Below the pieces are notes generated by a model that did no database searches, was not told the DNA's origin, and was given only the letters and a program-made list of their open reading frames with translations. A stretch of DNA of 64,000 bases from contig JAEYMU010000040.1 in NCBI GenBank assembly GCA_023407175.1, positions 1 through 64,000 of the forward strand, in the 5' to 3' direction. Each line of letters opens with the position of its first letter. Within the stretch, counting starts at the first letter, position 1. The DNA is from Bacillota bacterium. Its GTDB lineage: Bacteria; Bacillota_A; Clostridia; Lachnospirales; Lachnospiraceae. A program made the translations under genes and the position numbers. Shown piece after piece: positions 46,076 through 55,860 of the stretch.

Positions 46076-48028
46076 TTATTCTGACTCTAAGGAATTTTCC
46101 TCCGCAGCCTTAAGTGAATTTACCTTTTGAATATCTGCAGCAACCTTATCCATTTCACCTCTTGCCTTATAAATCTCTGCTCTAACCCTGTAGGCATCCT
46201 GACTGCTTGCATCAAGCTCAATCGCTTTATTTAAACTTGCCAATGCCTCCTGGTCTTTTCCTAATATGAAATACACCGCTCCAAGATGTTGATGTGAATT
46301 CACATAATCTTTTCGTAATTCAATCGCCTTATTTAAATCGGAAATTGCTTTTTCATATATAGTTTCATCATTGCTTTTTTGATAATTCTGGGATTGCAAC
46401 TCTTCACAACTTCCATTTTTATCCAATTGCTCATACAATTCATTTAGTCTGGCATAAGTAGCCCCACGATTACTATATGCTTCTGCCATATCCGGTTTCA
46501 TTTCTATTGCTATCCTAAAATCTTCAAACGCTTTTTCATATTCCCGCATATCTCTGTAACAGCACCCACGATTATTGTATGCTTCTGCATAATTCGGCTT
46601 TATTTCAATCGCTCTCCGATAGTCATCAAAGGCTTTTTCATTCATTTTCAATTTCCTGTAGCACAAGCCTCTGTTATTATATACCTCAGCAAAATCGGGT
46701 TTTAATTCAATTGCCTTTTGGTAATCTTCTATGGCCCTTTTGTATTTTTTCATACTTCTATAGCAAAAACCACGCCTTAAATAGGCTCCCGCATATTCCG
46801 GATTTATCTCTATTTCTTTATTAATATCCTGTATCGCTTTCTTATATTCGCCTAATTCAATATAATTATTTGCTCTATTACTATAAGCCACCATAAGATT
46901 CGGATTTTGTTTAATCACTCTTGTATAATATTCTTCTGCCTTTTTATGCTCCTTGTTATTATAGTAATAATTTGCAAGCCTTGTAAGTACATTTTTATCT
47001 TTTGGATTTACCTCATACTGTACTAATAATTCCTTTAACCTTCTGTCATTTTCTTCCTTCAACAGATTTATAACCTGGCTCTGCCCTTCATCCGGTGCCT
47101 GGATCGACTTCATTGCACTTGAGAATTTATTATAGGCCTCATCATACATTTTGATACGGTTCTCTGCAACCTCTGTGATCCGTTCATTGGGATTGGTATA
47201 TTCAAATATCTCTGACATATAAAACATCATGGAATCAAAGCCATCCATGGGAACCAGGTATCCCTTCTTCTTTAGCACCAGCTCACGGATATCCTCTGAC
47301 AGCGTATCCCCCTTATAGTAACACCAATATAAGCCCTTCATCTGTACCGTTTCATCCTGCAGAAACTGCATCAGGCTGTTATCGCCGCCTGCATAACCGA
47401 TGACAATCGGGGTATAAATCTGGAAGGCAGTTCCCAAAACCCTTTTCCAGGCCTCCGACAGGCCGTTAAGCTCTTCCCGGCGGTTAAAGGGTTCGAAAAA
47501 AAGACTCCGGTGTATTTTTGCTATCATGGGGCGTTTGGTGTTGATATTAATATAATTTGCCAATAGCTCATGTCCGACTACAATGGGACGTTTGTCTGTA
47601 TAGATAAACAGGGAATCTTCAATCATACAGTCAAAGTTAGTTGTTATCACCAGATTATTATTCGAATTTGCCAGCTGCATCGCCAGAGGGTAATATCCAT
47701 AGCTGGGCTGCGCATGCTCCATCATTTTTTCAATATATGCATATCCGTTATGATAGTCAGGATAAAATCTTAAGGCATAGATATCGAAATAATTCTTGCT
47801 TGTTACGGAGATATCACTGATATCCAGCTTCTTCATCAAATCCTTAAGCTCTGGCTCCGAATAACGCTCTTTTAATTCCTCGGTCCATATTTTCGCAAGC
47901 TCAATTCCCGTCTTTATTCCCGATTCCTTTGAGGCTCCCGCTCCCAATATAAAGCAGTACCTTCCATCATTCTTACAGCTTTCCTTTACTGCATGCAGAA
48001 AGGTTTTCAGCGATATCTCATTATCCAT
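46076..48028 (-). CDS. SIR2-like NADase domain with TPR repeats
   Basis: The 650-residue protein begins at 48028 (MDNEISLK), after AAGGAG; a longer in-frame start exists at 48064. Residues 1-290 form a SIR2-like domain with the NAD-binding FILGAGASKESGIKTG, ITTNFDCMIED (the catalytic Asn) and AKIHRSLFF (the catalytic His). Residues about 360-645 hold eight tetratricopeptide repeats, of which one has a 20-residue insertion near 530. SIR2 domains fused to sensor domains act as NAD-depleting anti-phage effectors in Thoeris, DSR and related systems. No partner gene is seen, so the defence role is inferred. A palindromic repeat lies 50 bp upstream of its start. It could instead be a signalling deacylase. 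Confidence 0.8.
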   Translation of the reverse strand: MDNEISLKTFLHAVKESCKNDGRYCFILGAGASKESGIKTGIELAKIWTEELKERYSEPELKDLMKKLDISDISVTSKNYFDIYALRFYPDYHNGYAYIEKMMEHAQPSYGYYPLAMQLANSNNNLVITTNFDCMIEDSLFIYTDKRPIVVGHELLANYININTKRPMIAKIHRSLFFEPFNRREELNGLSEAWKRVLGTAFQIYTPIVIGYAGGDNSLMQFLQDETVQMKGLYWCYYKGDTLSEDIRELVLKKKGYLVPMDGFDSMMFYMSEIFEYTNPNERITEVAENRIKMYDEAYNKFSSAMKSIQAPDEGQSQVINLLKEENDRRLKELLVQYEVNPKDKNVLTRLANYYYNNKEHKKAEEYYTRVIKQNPNLMVAYSNRANNYIELGEYKKAIQDINKEIEINPEYAGAYLRRGFCYRSMKKYKRAIEDYQKAIELKPDFAEVYNNRGLCYRKLKMNEKAFDDYRRAIEIKPNYAEAYNNRGCCYRDMREYEKAFEDFRIAIEMKPDMAEAYSNRGATYARLNELYEQLDKNGSCEELQSQNYQKSNDETIYEKAISDLNKAIELRKDYVNSHQHLGAVYFILGKDQEALASLNKAIELDASSQDAYRVRAEIYKARGEMDKVAADIQKVNSLKAAEENSLESE

Positions 48029-48077
48029 TCGATAGCTTCTCCTTGGTATAATAAATCCAGACATAGATTGACCATAT

Positions 48078-48130
48078 TAGTGCACTGACCGCCTGACATC
48101 TTGGATGATTGCCAGGCGGTCAGCACACTA
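48078..48130. repeat. Short copy of the CTAGTG...CTGACC element
   Basis: TAGTGCACTGACCGCCTG at 48078-48095 faces CAGGCGGTCAGCACACTA at 48113-48130, 16 of 18 positions paired, with a 17-nt loop. The ends match those of the 165-bp element at 42178-42342, whose inner 100 bp are missing here. It lies 50 bp before the SIR2-TPR start, so it is either in the leader mRNA or next to the promoter. Confidence 0.8.
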
Positions 48131-48147
48131 GGTCATCTCCATTCCCA

Positions 48148-48206
48148 GCTTGGATGATTATAACATAAATTCCATATAATAGCAATCCATGTTATAATCA
48201 TCCAGC
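48148..48206. repeat. Hairpin adjacent to short repeat
   Basis: GCTTGGATGATTATAACA at 48148-48165 pairs with TGTTATAATCATCCAGC at 48190-48206 with one bulge. CTTGGATGATT is also present in the loop of the preceding hairpin, so the two may be one composite element. It lies between the SIR2-TPR gene and the MATE gene stop. Confidence 0.6.
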
Positions 48207-48296
48207 ATCGAAAGATAATCTTCAATACATTTCCTTGGAATTACTCCAAAAAGAATACCGCAAACTTCTATGTTAATTCAGAACAGCCTTTTCCCT

Positions 48297-49649
48297 TCAC
48301 TGTACAATTGTCTTTGTTTTCCACTTCCCCGTGGCAACCCGAAGCATACCGACACAGGAGGTAACTACCCAGGTGATGGAAGTTGCCCACCAGATACCGT
48401 ACATTCCGATATAGCCAGGCAGGATGATTACCATTAAAACTCTGCTGATAACCTCCAAGAAGCCCATGCCCATGGGAACGTTAATATCTCCGGTACCGCT
48501 AAGGAAATTACGGGATATAAAAATCATGCCCACTGCCGTATAGAAAAAGCAGGTAATATGCAGAGCGCGGACTCCGATCGTAACCACCTCATGTGCGGAT
48601 TTCTCGGCAAACAGCCTCATAATGGGCTCTCCTCCAAAGTAAATAACCGGAAGCATCAGAAGGCTGAAGGCAATTATGATAACAGAGGCAGCATGATACC
48701 CTTTCTTGGCCCGGTCCAGCCGTCCGGCCCCGACATTCTGGCCCGCAAAAGCGGACAGCGCCATTCCGACAGACATACCCGGCATCAGCACCAGCTGTTC
48801 AATCCTCGCATATGCCGTATTGGCCGCGATGGCCAATTCATTATTATAGCCGTTAAGCACCACCTGAAGGGCTATCATGGAAACCGCTATGAAGGAATTC
48901 TGCAATGCAACCGGAACACCCAGCCGCATACATTTTCTAAAAATTTCCCTGTCCGGTTTAAATTCCTTCAGAGGCATACGAAGTATCCTGACCTTTGTCA
49001 GCGCATAAAGGATACAGCTTATGGCAGATATGATTTGGGCCGTTACTGTCGCAAAGGCCACACCTGGTACATTCCAATGGAAAACCAGCACAAACAGCAG
49101 GTCCAAACCAATATTAATCAGGGAAGCAATCGCCAAAAATATCAGCGGCGTTATGGAATCCCCAAGTGCCCGAAGTACTGCTGCAATTCCATTATAGCAG
49201 GTAACACCAAGGATACCGGCAAAGGTTATCTTCATAAAAATTTCAGATTGCCCCAAGATGGCAGGAGGTGTATTTAATAATTTAAGTAAAGCATGGCAGG
49301 AGAAGAAACCTATGGTGCCCATAATGGCAGCCGCTCCAAGTACCATATAGGAGGCTGTCGCAAAAGCCTTTTTTACATTGTCATAATCCCCTGCACCAAA
49401 GTACTGTGAGATAACAATGGAAATTCCGGCTGAAAGTCCAAAGGCAAGCCCGATGATAAGAAATACCAGAGAACCGGTAGCTCCAACTGCTGCCAGAGCA
49501 TCTGCCGAAACATATTTTCCGACAATTACCGCATCAATAAAATTATAAAACTGCTGAAACACATTGCCGACCAGCATTGGAATCGAAAACTTAAGCAATA
49601 ATTTAGCAGGCGAACCACTTGTCATGTCTTTTGTGAGTGATTGTCCCAT
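48297..49649 (-). CDS. MATE-family efflux transporter
   Basis: The 450-residue membrane protein has twelve predicted spans in two homologous halves. The N-terminal GSPAKLLLKFSIPMLVGNVFQQFYN with FIDAVIVGKYV is typical of the MATE/DinF group. The second half begins LGVPVALQNSFIAVS. It exports cationic drugs or metabolites against Na+ or H+. I chose the ATG at 49649 (MGQSLTKDM), as the longer frame upstream has no ribosome binding site. Confidence 0.9.
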   Translation of the reverse strand: MGQSLTKDMTSGSPAKLLLKFSIPMLVGNVFQQFYNFIDAVIVGKYVSADALAAVGATGSLVFLIIGLAFGLSAGISIVISQYFGAGDYDNVKKAFATASYMVLGAAAIMGTIGFFSCHALLKLLNTPPAILGQSEIFMKITFAGILGVTCYNGIAAVLRALGDSITPLIFLAIASLINIGLDLLFVLVFHWNVPGVAFATVTAQIISAISCILYALTKVRILRMPLKEFKPDREIFRKCMRLGVPVALQNSFIAVSMIALQVVLNGYNNELAIAANTAYARIEQLVLMPGMSVGMALSAFAGQNVGAGRLDRAKKGYHAASVIIIAFSLLMLPVIYFGGEPIMRLFAEKSAHEVVTIGVRALHITCFFYTAVGMIFISRNFLSGTGDINVPMGMGFLEVISRVLMVIILPGYIGMYGIWWATSITWVVTSCVGMLRVATGKWKTKTIVQ

Positions 49650-49694
49650 TCTGTAATGTCCACCCTTTCTGAACCTCTTTGTTGTATTCATTCT

Positions 49695-49720
49695 ATCATG
49701 AACAAAAGCATGTTCATGAT
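49695..49720. repeat. Perfect 10-bp hairpin upstream of MATE gene
   Basis: ATCATGAACA at 49695-49704 and TGTTCATGAT at 49711-49720 are perfect inverted repeats with a 6-nt loop, starting about 45 bp before the MATE start. A second palindrome (GCAAGCTTGC at 49745-49754) follows. It could be an operator for the transporter, for example a TetR- or MarR-type site, or part of the repeat cluster beside it. Confidence 0.5.
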
Positions 49721-49792
49721 CTCCAGCTCCGATCGGATATTGTAAGCAAGCTTGCATATCCTCACTACGCTTTCATTATATCATATATTTAT

Positions 49793-49908
49793 GCAGATTA
49801 GGAACTCAAGGACTGCGTCCTTTCGTTCACGTTGCACTTACCCATGAAACTCATAACATTGATTCAAGCAAGCTTGATCAATGCCCTGAATTCCATGGAC
49901 TAATCTGC
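49793..49908. repeat. 116-bp inverted-repeat element
   Basis: GCAGATTAG at 49793-49801 and CTAATCTGC at 49900-49908 are outer inverted repeats. Inside are GGACTGCGTCC and a TGATTCAAGCAAGCTTGATCA-like palindrome (49860-49880). The AAGCAAGCTTG core also occurs at 49745-49754. I see no second copy in the window. It sits in the divergent region between the MATE and P-type ATPase genes. The rest of 49650-50172 is AT-rich, with a TATAAT at about 49971 that might be the ATPase promoter. Confidence 0.5.
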
Positions 49909-50172
49909 TTTTCGTGTACATTATACACTGTTATAGATTATAACAAAATGTTTTATATTATAATCCGGATGTTACTGATCGATATTATTGCAGAATTTCA
50001 TGGAAATGGAGGATATATTTATTGTATCTTCACTTCCATCCACGATATACTCCAGCCTGCTTTACCGGACAGGCTAAACTGTTCTCTCGCTATGGCAATA
50101 CTTCCATTCATATTATGGTACAGGATTCATATAATTAAGAGAAGATTTACCCAATTGGGAGTGAGTACCTCT

Positions 50173-52845
50173 ATGAATTGGCATAATTTATCCATAGAAG
50201 AGACCTTAAAGGAATTAGGGGTCTCGCTGGAAAACGGATTATCTGCAAAGGATGTAAAGGAGCGACAGCAGACCTATGGTAAAAACCTTCTGACCGCAAA
50301 AAAGGGCAAAAGCCTTCTTATAAAGTTCTTTGAACAATTTGCTGATTTTATGATCATCATATTGATATTTGCGGCAGCCATTTCCTTTCTTGTCTCGTAT
50401 TTTGAGGGGAAACCGGATTTTGTTGATCCGGTGATTATTCTGCTGATTATTGTTGTTAATGCTACCCTTGGTGTCATGCAGGAAGCCCGGGCTGAGAAGG
50501 CCCTGGAGGCACTGAAAAAGATGTCCGCACCGACTGCACACGTCCTAAGAGATGGCTCGGTATCCGTCCTTTCTTCCTCAGAGCTGGTTCCCGGCGATAT
50601 TATCATGCTGGAAACCGGAGGCTTTGTTCCGGCAGATGCCAGACTTATCACTGCCGTTAATCTAAAAACCGAGGAGGCTTCCTTAACCGGAGAATCGACT
50701 CCTGTTGAAAAGAATGCGGAGGTTCTCCTTAGGCCGGATACCAACCTAAGCGACCGGATTAATCTTGTGCTTGCCACCAGTACGGTTACCTATGGCCGGG
50801 GTGTCGCTGTTGTAACAGCCACCGGAATGAATACCCAGGTAGGACATATTGCCCGTCTGATCATGGAGGATGAGACCCCGATGACACCGCTGCAAAAGCG
50901 GCTTGCCAATACCGGTAAGGTTCTGGGTACCGCCGCTCTCTGTATCTGCGCTGTTATATTTGTGGTTGGATTGCTGAAATCCATGCCTGTGTTTGATATG
51001 TTTATGACCTCGGTAAGTCTTGCTGTGGCTGCCATCCCGGAGGGGCTTCCCGCCATTGTCACCATCATGCTCTCCCTTGGTGTACAGCGGATGGCGAAAA
51101 AGAATGCTGTAATCCGCAAGCTTCCTGCCGTTGAAACTTTGGGCAGCGCCACTGTCATCTGTTCCGATAAAACCGGCACTCTGACACAGAACGTAATGAC
51201 TGTGACTGAAATCTGTTCCATAGACGGTACCATAAAAATGAATAGTGATTTTGGTACCTTCCTGTTATCCCATGCAGCTTTATGTAATGATGCTATTCTC
51301 CATGTCCTTAAGGACATGGCTCCTAAGGGCAATGCCCGTAAGGACGACATCTCCATAACCGGAGAACCTACAGAAAAGGCCTTAATTCAGGCAGCTTACA
51401 ATACCGGCTCCAGTAAACCGGATTTGGATAAGGCTTATCCCAGAATAAATGAAATTCCCTTTGATTCTACCAGGAAGCTGATGACTACTGTACATAAGGC
51501 TTCAGATAGCTCCTGCCGCAGCATCACCAAGGGTGCCTTCGATTTTTTGCTTCCCCGCTGCTCTCATTATTATAAAAATGGCCAGCAGTACCCGCTGACC
51601 GGTACGGAAAAAAAAGGGCTGACTGGATTAAATACTGCTATGACTGAAAAGGCTCTTCGTGTCATTGCCGTCGCCTATAAAAATTTGCCCAGGTCAGAAA
51701 CCGGTGAGAGCGCCGACAAATTGGAGAATGGCCTGACCTTTATCGGCCTGGTCGGAATGATTGATCCTCCTAGAGAGGAAGTAAAGGAAGCAGTTGCCCT
51801 GTGCCGTCAGGCAGGCATCAAGCCTGTTATGATTACCGGTGATCATGTTCTTACTGCTAAGGCGATTGCGAAGGAGCTTGGCATTCTGACCGGAAGGGAG
51901 GCGGCAATTACCGGTGACATGCTCACCCGCATGAGTAATGAGGAGCTGGCAGAGGGTATCCAGCGCTACAGCGTATTTGCCAGAGTATCTCCGGAGCATA
52001 AGGTTCGTATTGTTAAGGCCTTGCAAAGTAAAGGCGAGGTAGTCGCCATGACCGGAGACGGAGTGAACGATGCACCCGCACTGAATGCCGCCGATATCGG
52101 CTGCGCCATGGGTATAACCGGTACTGATGTTGCCAAGAATGCCGCCGACATGATTCTGACGGACGATAATTTTGCTACGATAGTATCTGCCGTCAAGGAA
52201 GGGCGTGGTATTTATGACAATATTAAAAAGGCTGTCCATTTTCTGCTGTCCAGTAACATCGGTGAAATCCTTACCATATTTGTTGCTATTTTATTTGGCC
52301 TGCCGACGCCCCTGGTTGCCGTCCAACTGCTCTGGGTAAATCTTGTAACAGATTCCCTCCCCGCGATATCCTTGGGCGTAGAACCTGCTGCCAGAGATAT
52401 TATGAAGAAGAAGCCTGTTTCCTCCAGTAAAGGAATGTTCGCTGACGGTCTGGCAATCAAGATTGTCCTGGAAGGTATCATGATAGGTTCTTTGGCGCTG
52501 CTGGCATTCGTAATAGGCTATCAGTACGAATTAACGGTTGGCCGTACCATGGCTTTTGCAGTACTTAGCTTATCCCAGCTGTTTCATTCCTTTAATATGC
52601 GAAGTGAATATTCCCTTTCTGAAATTGGGATATTCAGTAACCGTCAACTGGTTTTTTCCTTCCTCATCTGCTCTCTGCTCCAGATTGCAGTTATAACTGT
52701 GGCACCACTTGCCAGGGTATTTCAGGTAATCCCTCTGACATCCAGACAATGGGCCATCACTCTGTTCCTTTCCTTTGTACCGATTATCGCTGTTGAGATA
52801 CAGAAGAAGTTAAATTCACATTTTAAGAAAATTGAGCTTTCTTAA
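50173..52845 (+). CDS. Cation-transporting P-type ATPase (Ca2+-type, P2A-like)
   Basis: This 890-residue P-type ATPase has the actuator motif SLTGESTPVEK, the phosphorylation motif CSDKTGTLTQN (about residue 335), the hinge MTGDGVNDAPALNAADIGCA, and the M4 motif VAAIPEGLPAIV. The PEGLP motif is typical of P2A and P2B pumps for Ca2+ (or Mn2+). The late M6 stretch LLWVNLVTDSLPAISLGVEP has the conserved Asn and Asp of a Ca2+ site. The start at 50173 (MNWHNLSIEETLKEL) is the usual P2A N-terminus; a longer frame upstream is unlikely. Confidence 0.93.
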   Translation: MNWHNLSIEETLKELGVSLENGLSAKDVKERQQTYGKNLLTAKKGKSLLIKFFEQFADFMIIILIFAAAISFLVSYFEGKPDFVDPVIILLIIVVNATLGVMQEARAEKALEALKKMSAPTAHVLRDGSVSVLSSSELVPGDIIMLETGGFVPADARLITAVNLKTEEASLTGESTPVEKNAEVLLRPDTNLSDRINLVLATSTVTYGRGVAVVTATGMNTQVGHIARLIMEDETPMTPLQKRLANTGKVLGTAALCICAVIFVVGLLKSMPVFDMFMTSVSLAVAAIPEGLPAIVTIMLSLGVQRMAKKNAVIRKLPAVETLGSATVICSDKTGTLTQNVMTVTEICSIDGTIKMNSDFGTFLLSHAALCNDAILHVLKDMAPKGNARKDDISITGEPTEKALIQAAYNTGSSKPDLDKAYPRINEIPFDSTRKLMTTVHKASDSSCRSITKGAFDFLLPRCSHYYKNGQQYPLTGTEKKGLTGLNTAMTEKALRVIAVAYKNLPRSETGESADKLENGLTFIGLVGMIDPPREEVKEAVALCRQAGIKPVMITGDHVLTAKAIAKELGILTGREAAITGDMLTRMSNEELAEGIQRYSVFARVSPEHKVRIVKALQSKGEVVAMTGDGVNDAPALNAADIGCAMGITGTDVAKNAADMILTDDNFATIVSAVKEGRGIYDNIKKAVHFLLSSNIGEILTIFVAILFGLPTPLVAVQLLWVNLVTDSLPAISLGVEPAARDIMKKKPVSSSKGMFADGLAIKIVLEGIMIGSLALLAFVIGYQYELTVGRTMAFAVLSLSQLFHSFNMRSEYSLSEIGIFSNRQLVFSFLICSLLQIAVITVAPLARVFQVIPLTSRQWAITLFLSFVPIIAVEIQKKLNSHFKKIELS

Positions 52846-52907
52846 CACTTTTCAATGATCCACTCTAATTTATTCAAAAAATTTTATATAAGAGGAGGGA
52901 GTCCCAC

Positions 52908-53174
52908 TTGAATTTTATCCAGAATAGTTATATAGTTAATATGGTATATATCGATATGAGGGGTGTTAACTTGGAGACTATGAAAAAAACTATTAATTTA
53001 TCTTTAAGGCCCTATGACGACTCCATGTGGGACCGTTATTCCATGTATGATAACATGCCTTATGTCTGGGATTCTGATTTGAATGTAGAAAAAATATTTA
53101 ACAGGGTATCCGGTAATCTGATCAAGGCCTACCGCTGCAAAATAAAAGAACCTTATGAAATAAAGCACGAATGA
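52908..53174 (+). CDS. Small hypothetical protein
   Basis: This 88-codon frame could start at the TTG at 52908, which has a very strong AGAGGAGGGAG 8 nt upstream, or at ATGs at 52941 or 52980. The C-terminal 60 residues contain LSLRPYDDSMWDRYSMYD and NVEKIFNRVSGNLIKAYR, aromatic and charged with no membrane span or signal. A terminator follows right after the stop, which supports a real gene. I do not recognise a family. It is 62 bp after the ATPase and may be co-transcribed. Confidence 0.6.
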   Translation: MNFIQNSYIVNMVYIDMRGVNLETMKKTINLSLRPYDDSMWDRYSMYDNMPYVWDSDLNVEKIFNRVSGNLIKAYRCKIKEPYEIKHE

Positions 53175-53189
53175 AGTTACAAGGACTTT

Positions 53190-53219
53190 AAAGCTGTGCC
53201 GGAAGGTACAGCTTTTTTG
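53190..53219 (+). terminator. Rho-independent terminator
   Basis: AAAGCTGTGCC and GGTACAGCTTTTTT pair around a 4-nt loop (one mismatch) with a T-run at the 3' side. It closes the ATPase-small protein unit. Confidence 0.85.
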
Positions 53220-53301
53220 TTCGATAAAAAATACTTTTGCTATAAAGGTTAAGATTTCACCAAAATTTCAAAATAACTCATTTTACATTACATAGGTTTA
53301 C

Positions 53302-53422
53302 ATGATATAATGTCGTCAGACATTATATCAGCGCCGAACGAAGTGAGTGTGCATCCAAAAGCGAACATAGTTCGCTTGGCACGAAGTGCCAATATCATAA
53401 TTGCATGCAATTATGATATAAT
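53302..53422. repeat. Cluster of four adjacent perfect palindromes
   Basis: Four inverted repeats lie in 121 bp. TGATATAATGTC/GACATTATATCA is at 53303-53330, GCGAAC/GTTCGC at 53361-53375, TTGGCAC/GTGCCAA at 53376-53392 and ATATCATAATTGCA/TGCAATTATGATAT at 53392-53419. The direct 10-mer ATGATATAAT is at both edges (53302-53311 and 53413-53422), as if bounding an insertion. The first and last arms are AT-rich and the middle two GC-rich. It has no coding capacity and sits 66 bp before the MBL-fold gene. Confidence 0.7.
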
Positions 53423-53497
53423 CTACCATACAGGATGAATTGGCTGGCCATTTCATCTTCATAAATTACATTTCATAAAATCGATGAGGTGACAGAA

Positions 53498-54088
53498 GTG
53501 AACGTAGTCAGTTTGACATACCAGTCAGCGAATTATTATTTAATATCCTCTGAAGACGGATGGGTTATGGTCGACACCGGATGGCCGGATACATTTTCCC
53601 AGTTGCTGCAATCCTTGAATCAGAATAATATATCCGTAAATGAAATTAATTATCTGGTTATTACCCATTATCATCCCGGTCACGCGGGACTTGCCCAAAA
53701 TCTTAAGGATCTTGGTACGAATTTGGTCATCCATGAAAGCCAGGTGGCATATTATAACCGGTTAAATGTGATTTATAAGAAGAATCCCCAGGCTCATTTC
53801 CGGGATATTACTGCCACAAATAATATTCTTGTAGACGATTCCGGCAGCCGAAGCCTCTTAAAATCCATTGGACTTGACGGAGAGCTTATTTCCACTCCCG
53901 GACATAGTGATGACAGTATCAGTCTTGTGTTTGATCAGAAGTGTGCCTTTATTGGCGACCTTCCTTTGCTGAAAGCCTCCGAGACTGAATATGACCTGGT
54001 CATTGAGGACAGCTGGGACCAGCTCAGACGGTTTCAGGTGAAAACCATATACCCCGGGCACGGAGCTCCCTTTGTCTTGAATACCTGA
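53498..54088 (+). CDS. MBL-fold metallo-hydrolase with altered metal motif
   Basis: The 196-residue metallo-beta-lactamase-fold protein shows THYHPGHAGL where HxHxDH is usual: the Asp is replaced by Gly, so the second metal site should be lost or weakened. Later ligands are present (STPGHSDDSISL, FIGDLP, YPGHGAP). The start is unclear: GTG at 53489 or GTG at 53498. I prefer 53498 because AGGTGA then serves as ribosome binding site. Function is unknown; glyoxalase II-like or other thioester/phosphodiester hydrolases are possibilities. A terminator follows. Confidence 0.8.
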   Translation: MNVVSLTYQSANYYLISSEDGWVMVDTGWPDTFSQLLQSLNQNNISVNEINYLVITHYHPGHAGLAQNLKDLGTNLVIHESQVAYYNRLNVIYKKNPQAHFRDITATNNILVDDSGSRSLLKSIGLDGELISTPGHSDDSISLVFDQKCAFIGDLPLLKASETEYDLVIEDSWDQLRRFQVKTIYPGHGAPFVLNT

Positions 54089-54102
54089 TCATTATAAAAC
54101 CC

Positions 54103-54138
54103 AAAAAAGGTAAGCCAGGTAAAAGGCTTACCTTTTTT
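54103..54138. terminator. Bidirectional terminator between MBL gene and enolase
   Basis: AAAAAAGGTAAGCC pairs with GGCTTACCTTTTTT across an 8-nt loop. The T-runs suit both convergent genes. Confidence 0.88.
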
Positions 54139-54160
54139 GAGTTCTATTTCTTTCATACTT

Positions 54161-55555
<1,395 letters not shown>

Positions 55556-55740
55556 TTACTGATAAATTAACAGCCGGCATCTATTAATTACTTTCTTTGT
55601 ACATGTAAAGAATATAATAAAATCTTCCATTTAGCAAGCCGGAATACTGCTACTGAATAATTTTATTATTAATAAAATAAATTTGCTTGCACATCAGGCA
55701 ATTCTGGCATTTACTGGATTGCCAGGAAAAGTATAGCCTG

Positions 55741-55818
55741 ATATACTTAAGTATGAAATTATAGATCCAAATATCAAATAATATACTTGAGTATGAAATA
55801 ATATCCTTAAGAGAATAT
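55741..55818 (+). promoter_or_regulatory. Three phased palindromic boxes before M32 gene
   Basis: ATATACTTAAGTATGAAAT (55741) and ATATACTTGAGTATGAAAT (55781) differ at one base and are exactly 40 bp apart. A looser ATATCCTTAAGAGAATAT starts at 55801, 20 bp further on. Each has a CTTRAG core flanked by inverted repeats. Spacing of about 4 and 2 helical turns puts all three on the same face of DNA, as for a cooperatively binding regulator. The last box ends at the -10 of the predicted promoter. Confidence 0.6.
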
Positions 55819-55827
55819 TGATATAAT
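55819..55827 (+). promoter_or_regulatory. Extended -10 promoter of M32 carboxypeptidase gene
   Basis: TGATATAAT matches the extended -10 TGnTATAAT. The -35 position lies in the third palindromic box and does not resemble TTGACA, as for an activator-dependent or extended -10 promoter. Transcription would start near 55834, giving a leader of about 27 nt. Confidence 0.55.
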
Positions 55828-55860
55828 ACTGATATGGAATTTATTAAAACGGAGGTTTTT

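Noticed and set aside
46140..46980. Tandem degenerate repeats of about 102 bp
   Set aside because: They are the 34-residue TPR units of the SIR2-TPR gene, and the frame is continuous.
49948..50172. 75-residue N-terminal extension of the P-type ATPase
   Set aside because: The upstream residues do not look like a P-type ATPase N-terminus; MNWHNLSIEETLKEL at 50173 does, and has GGGAGTGAG upstream.
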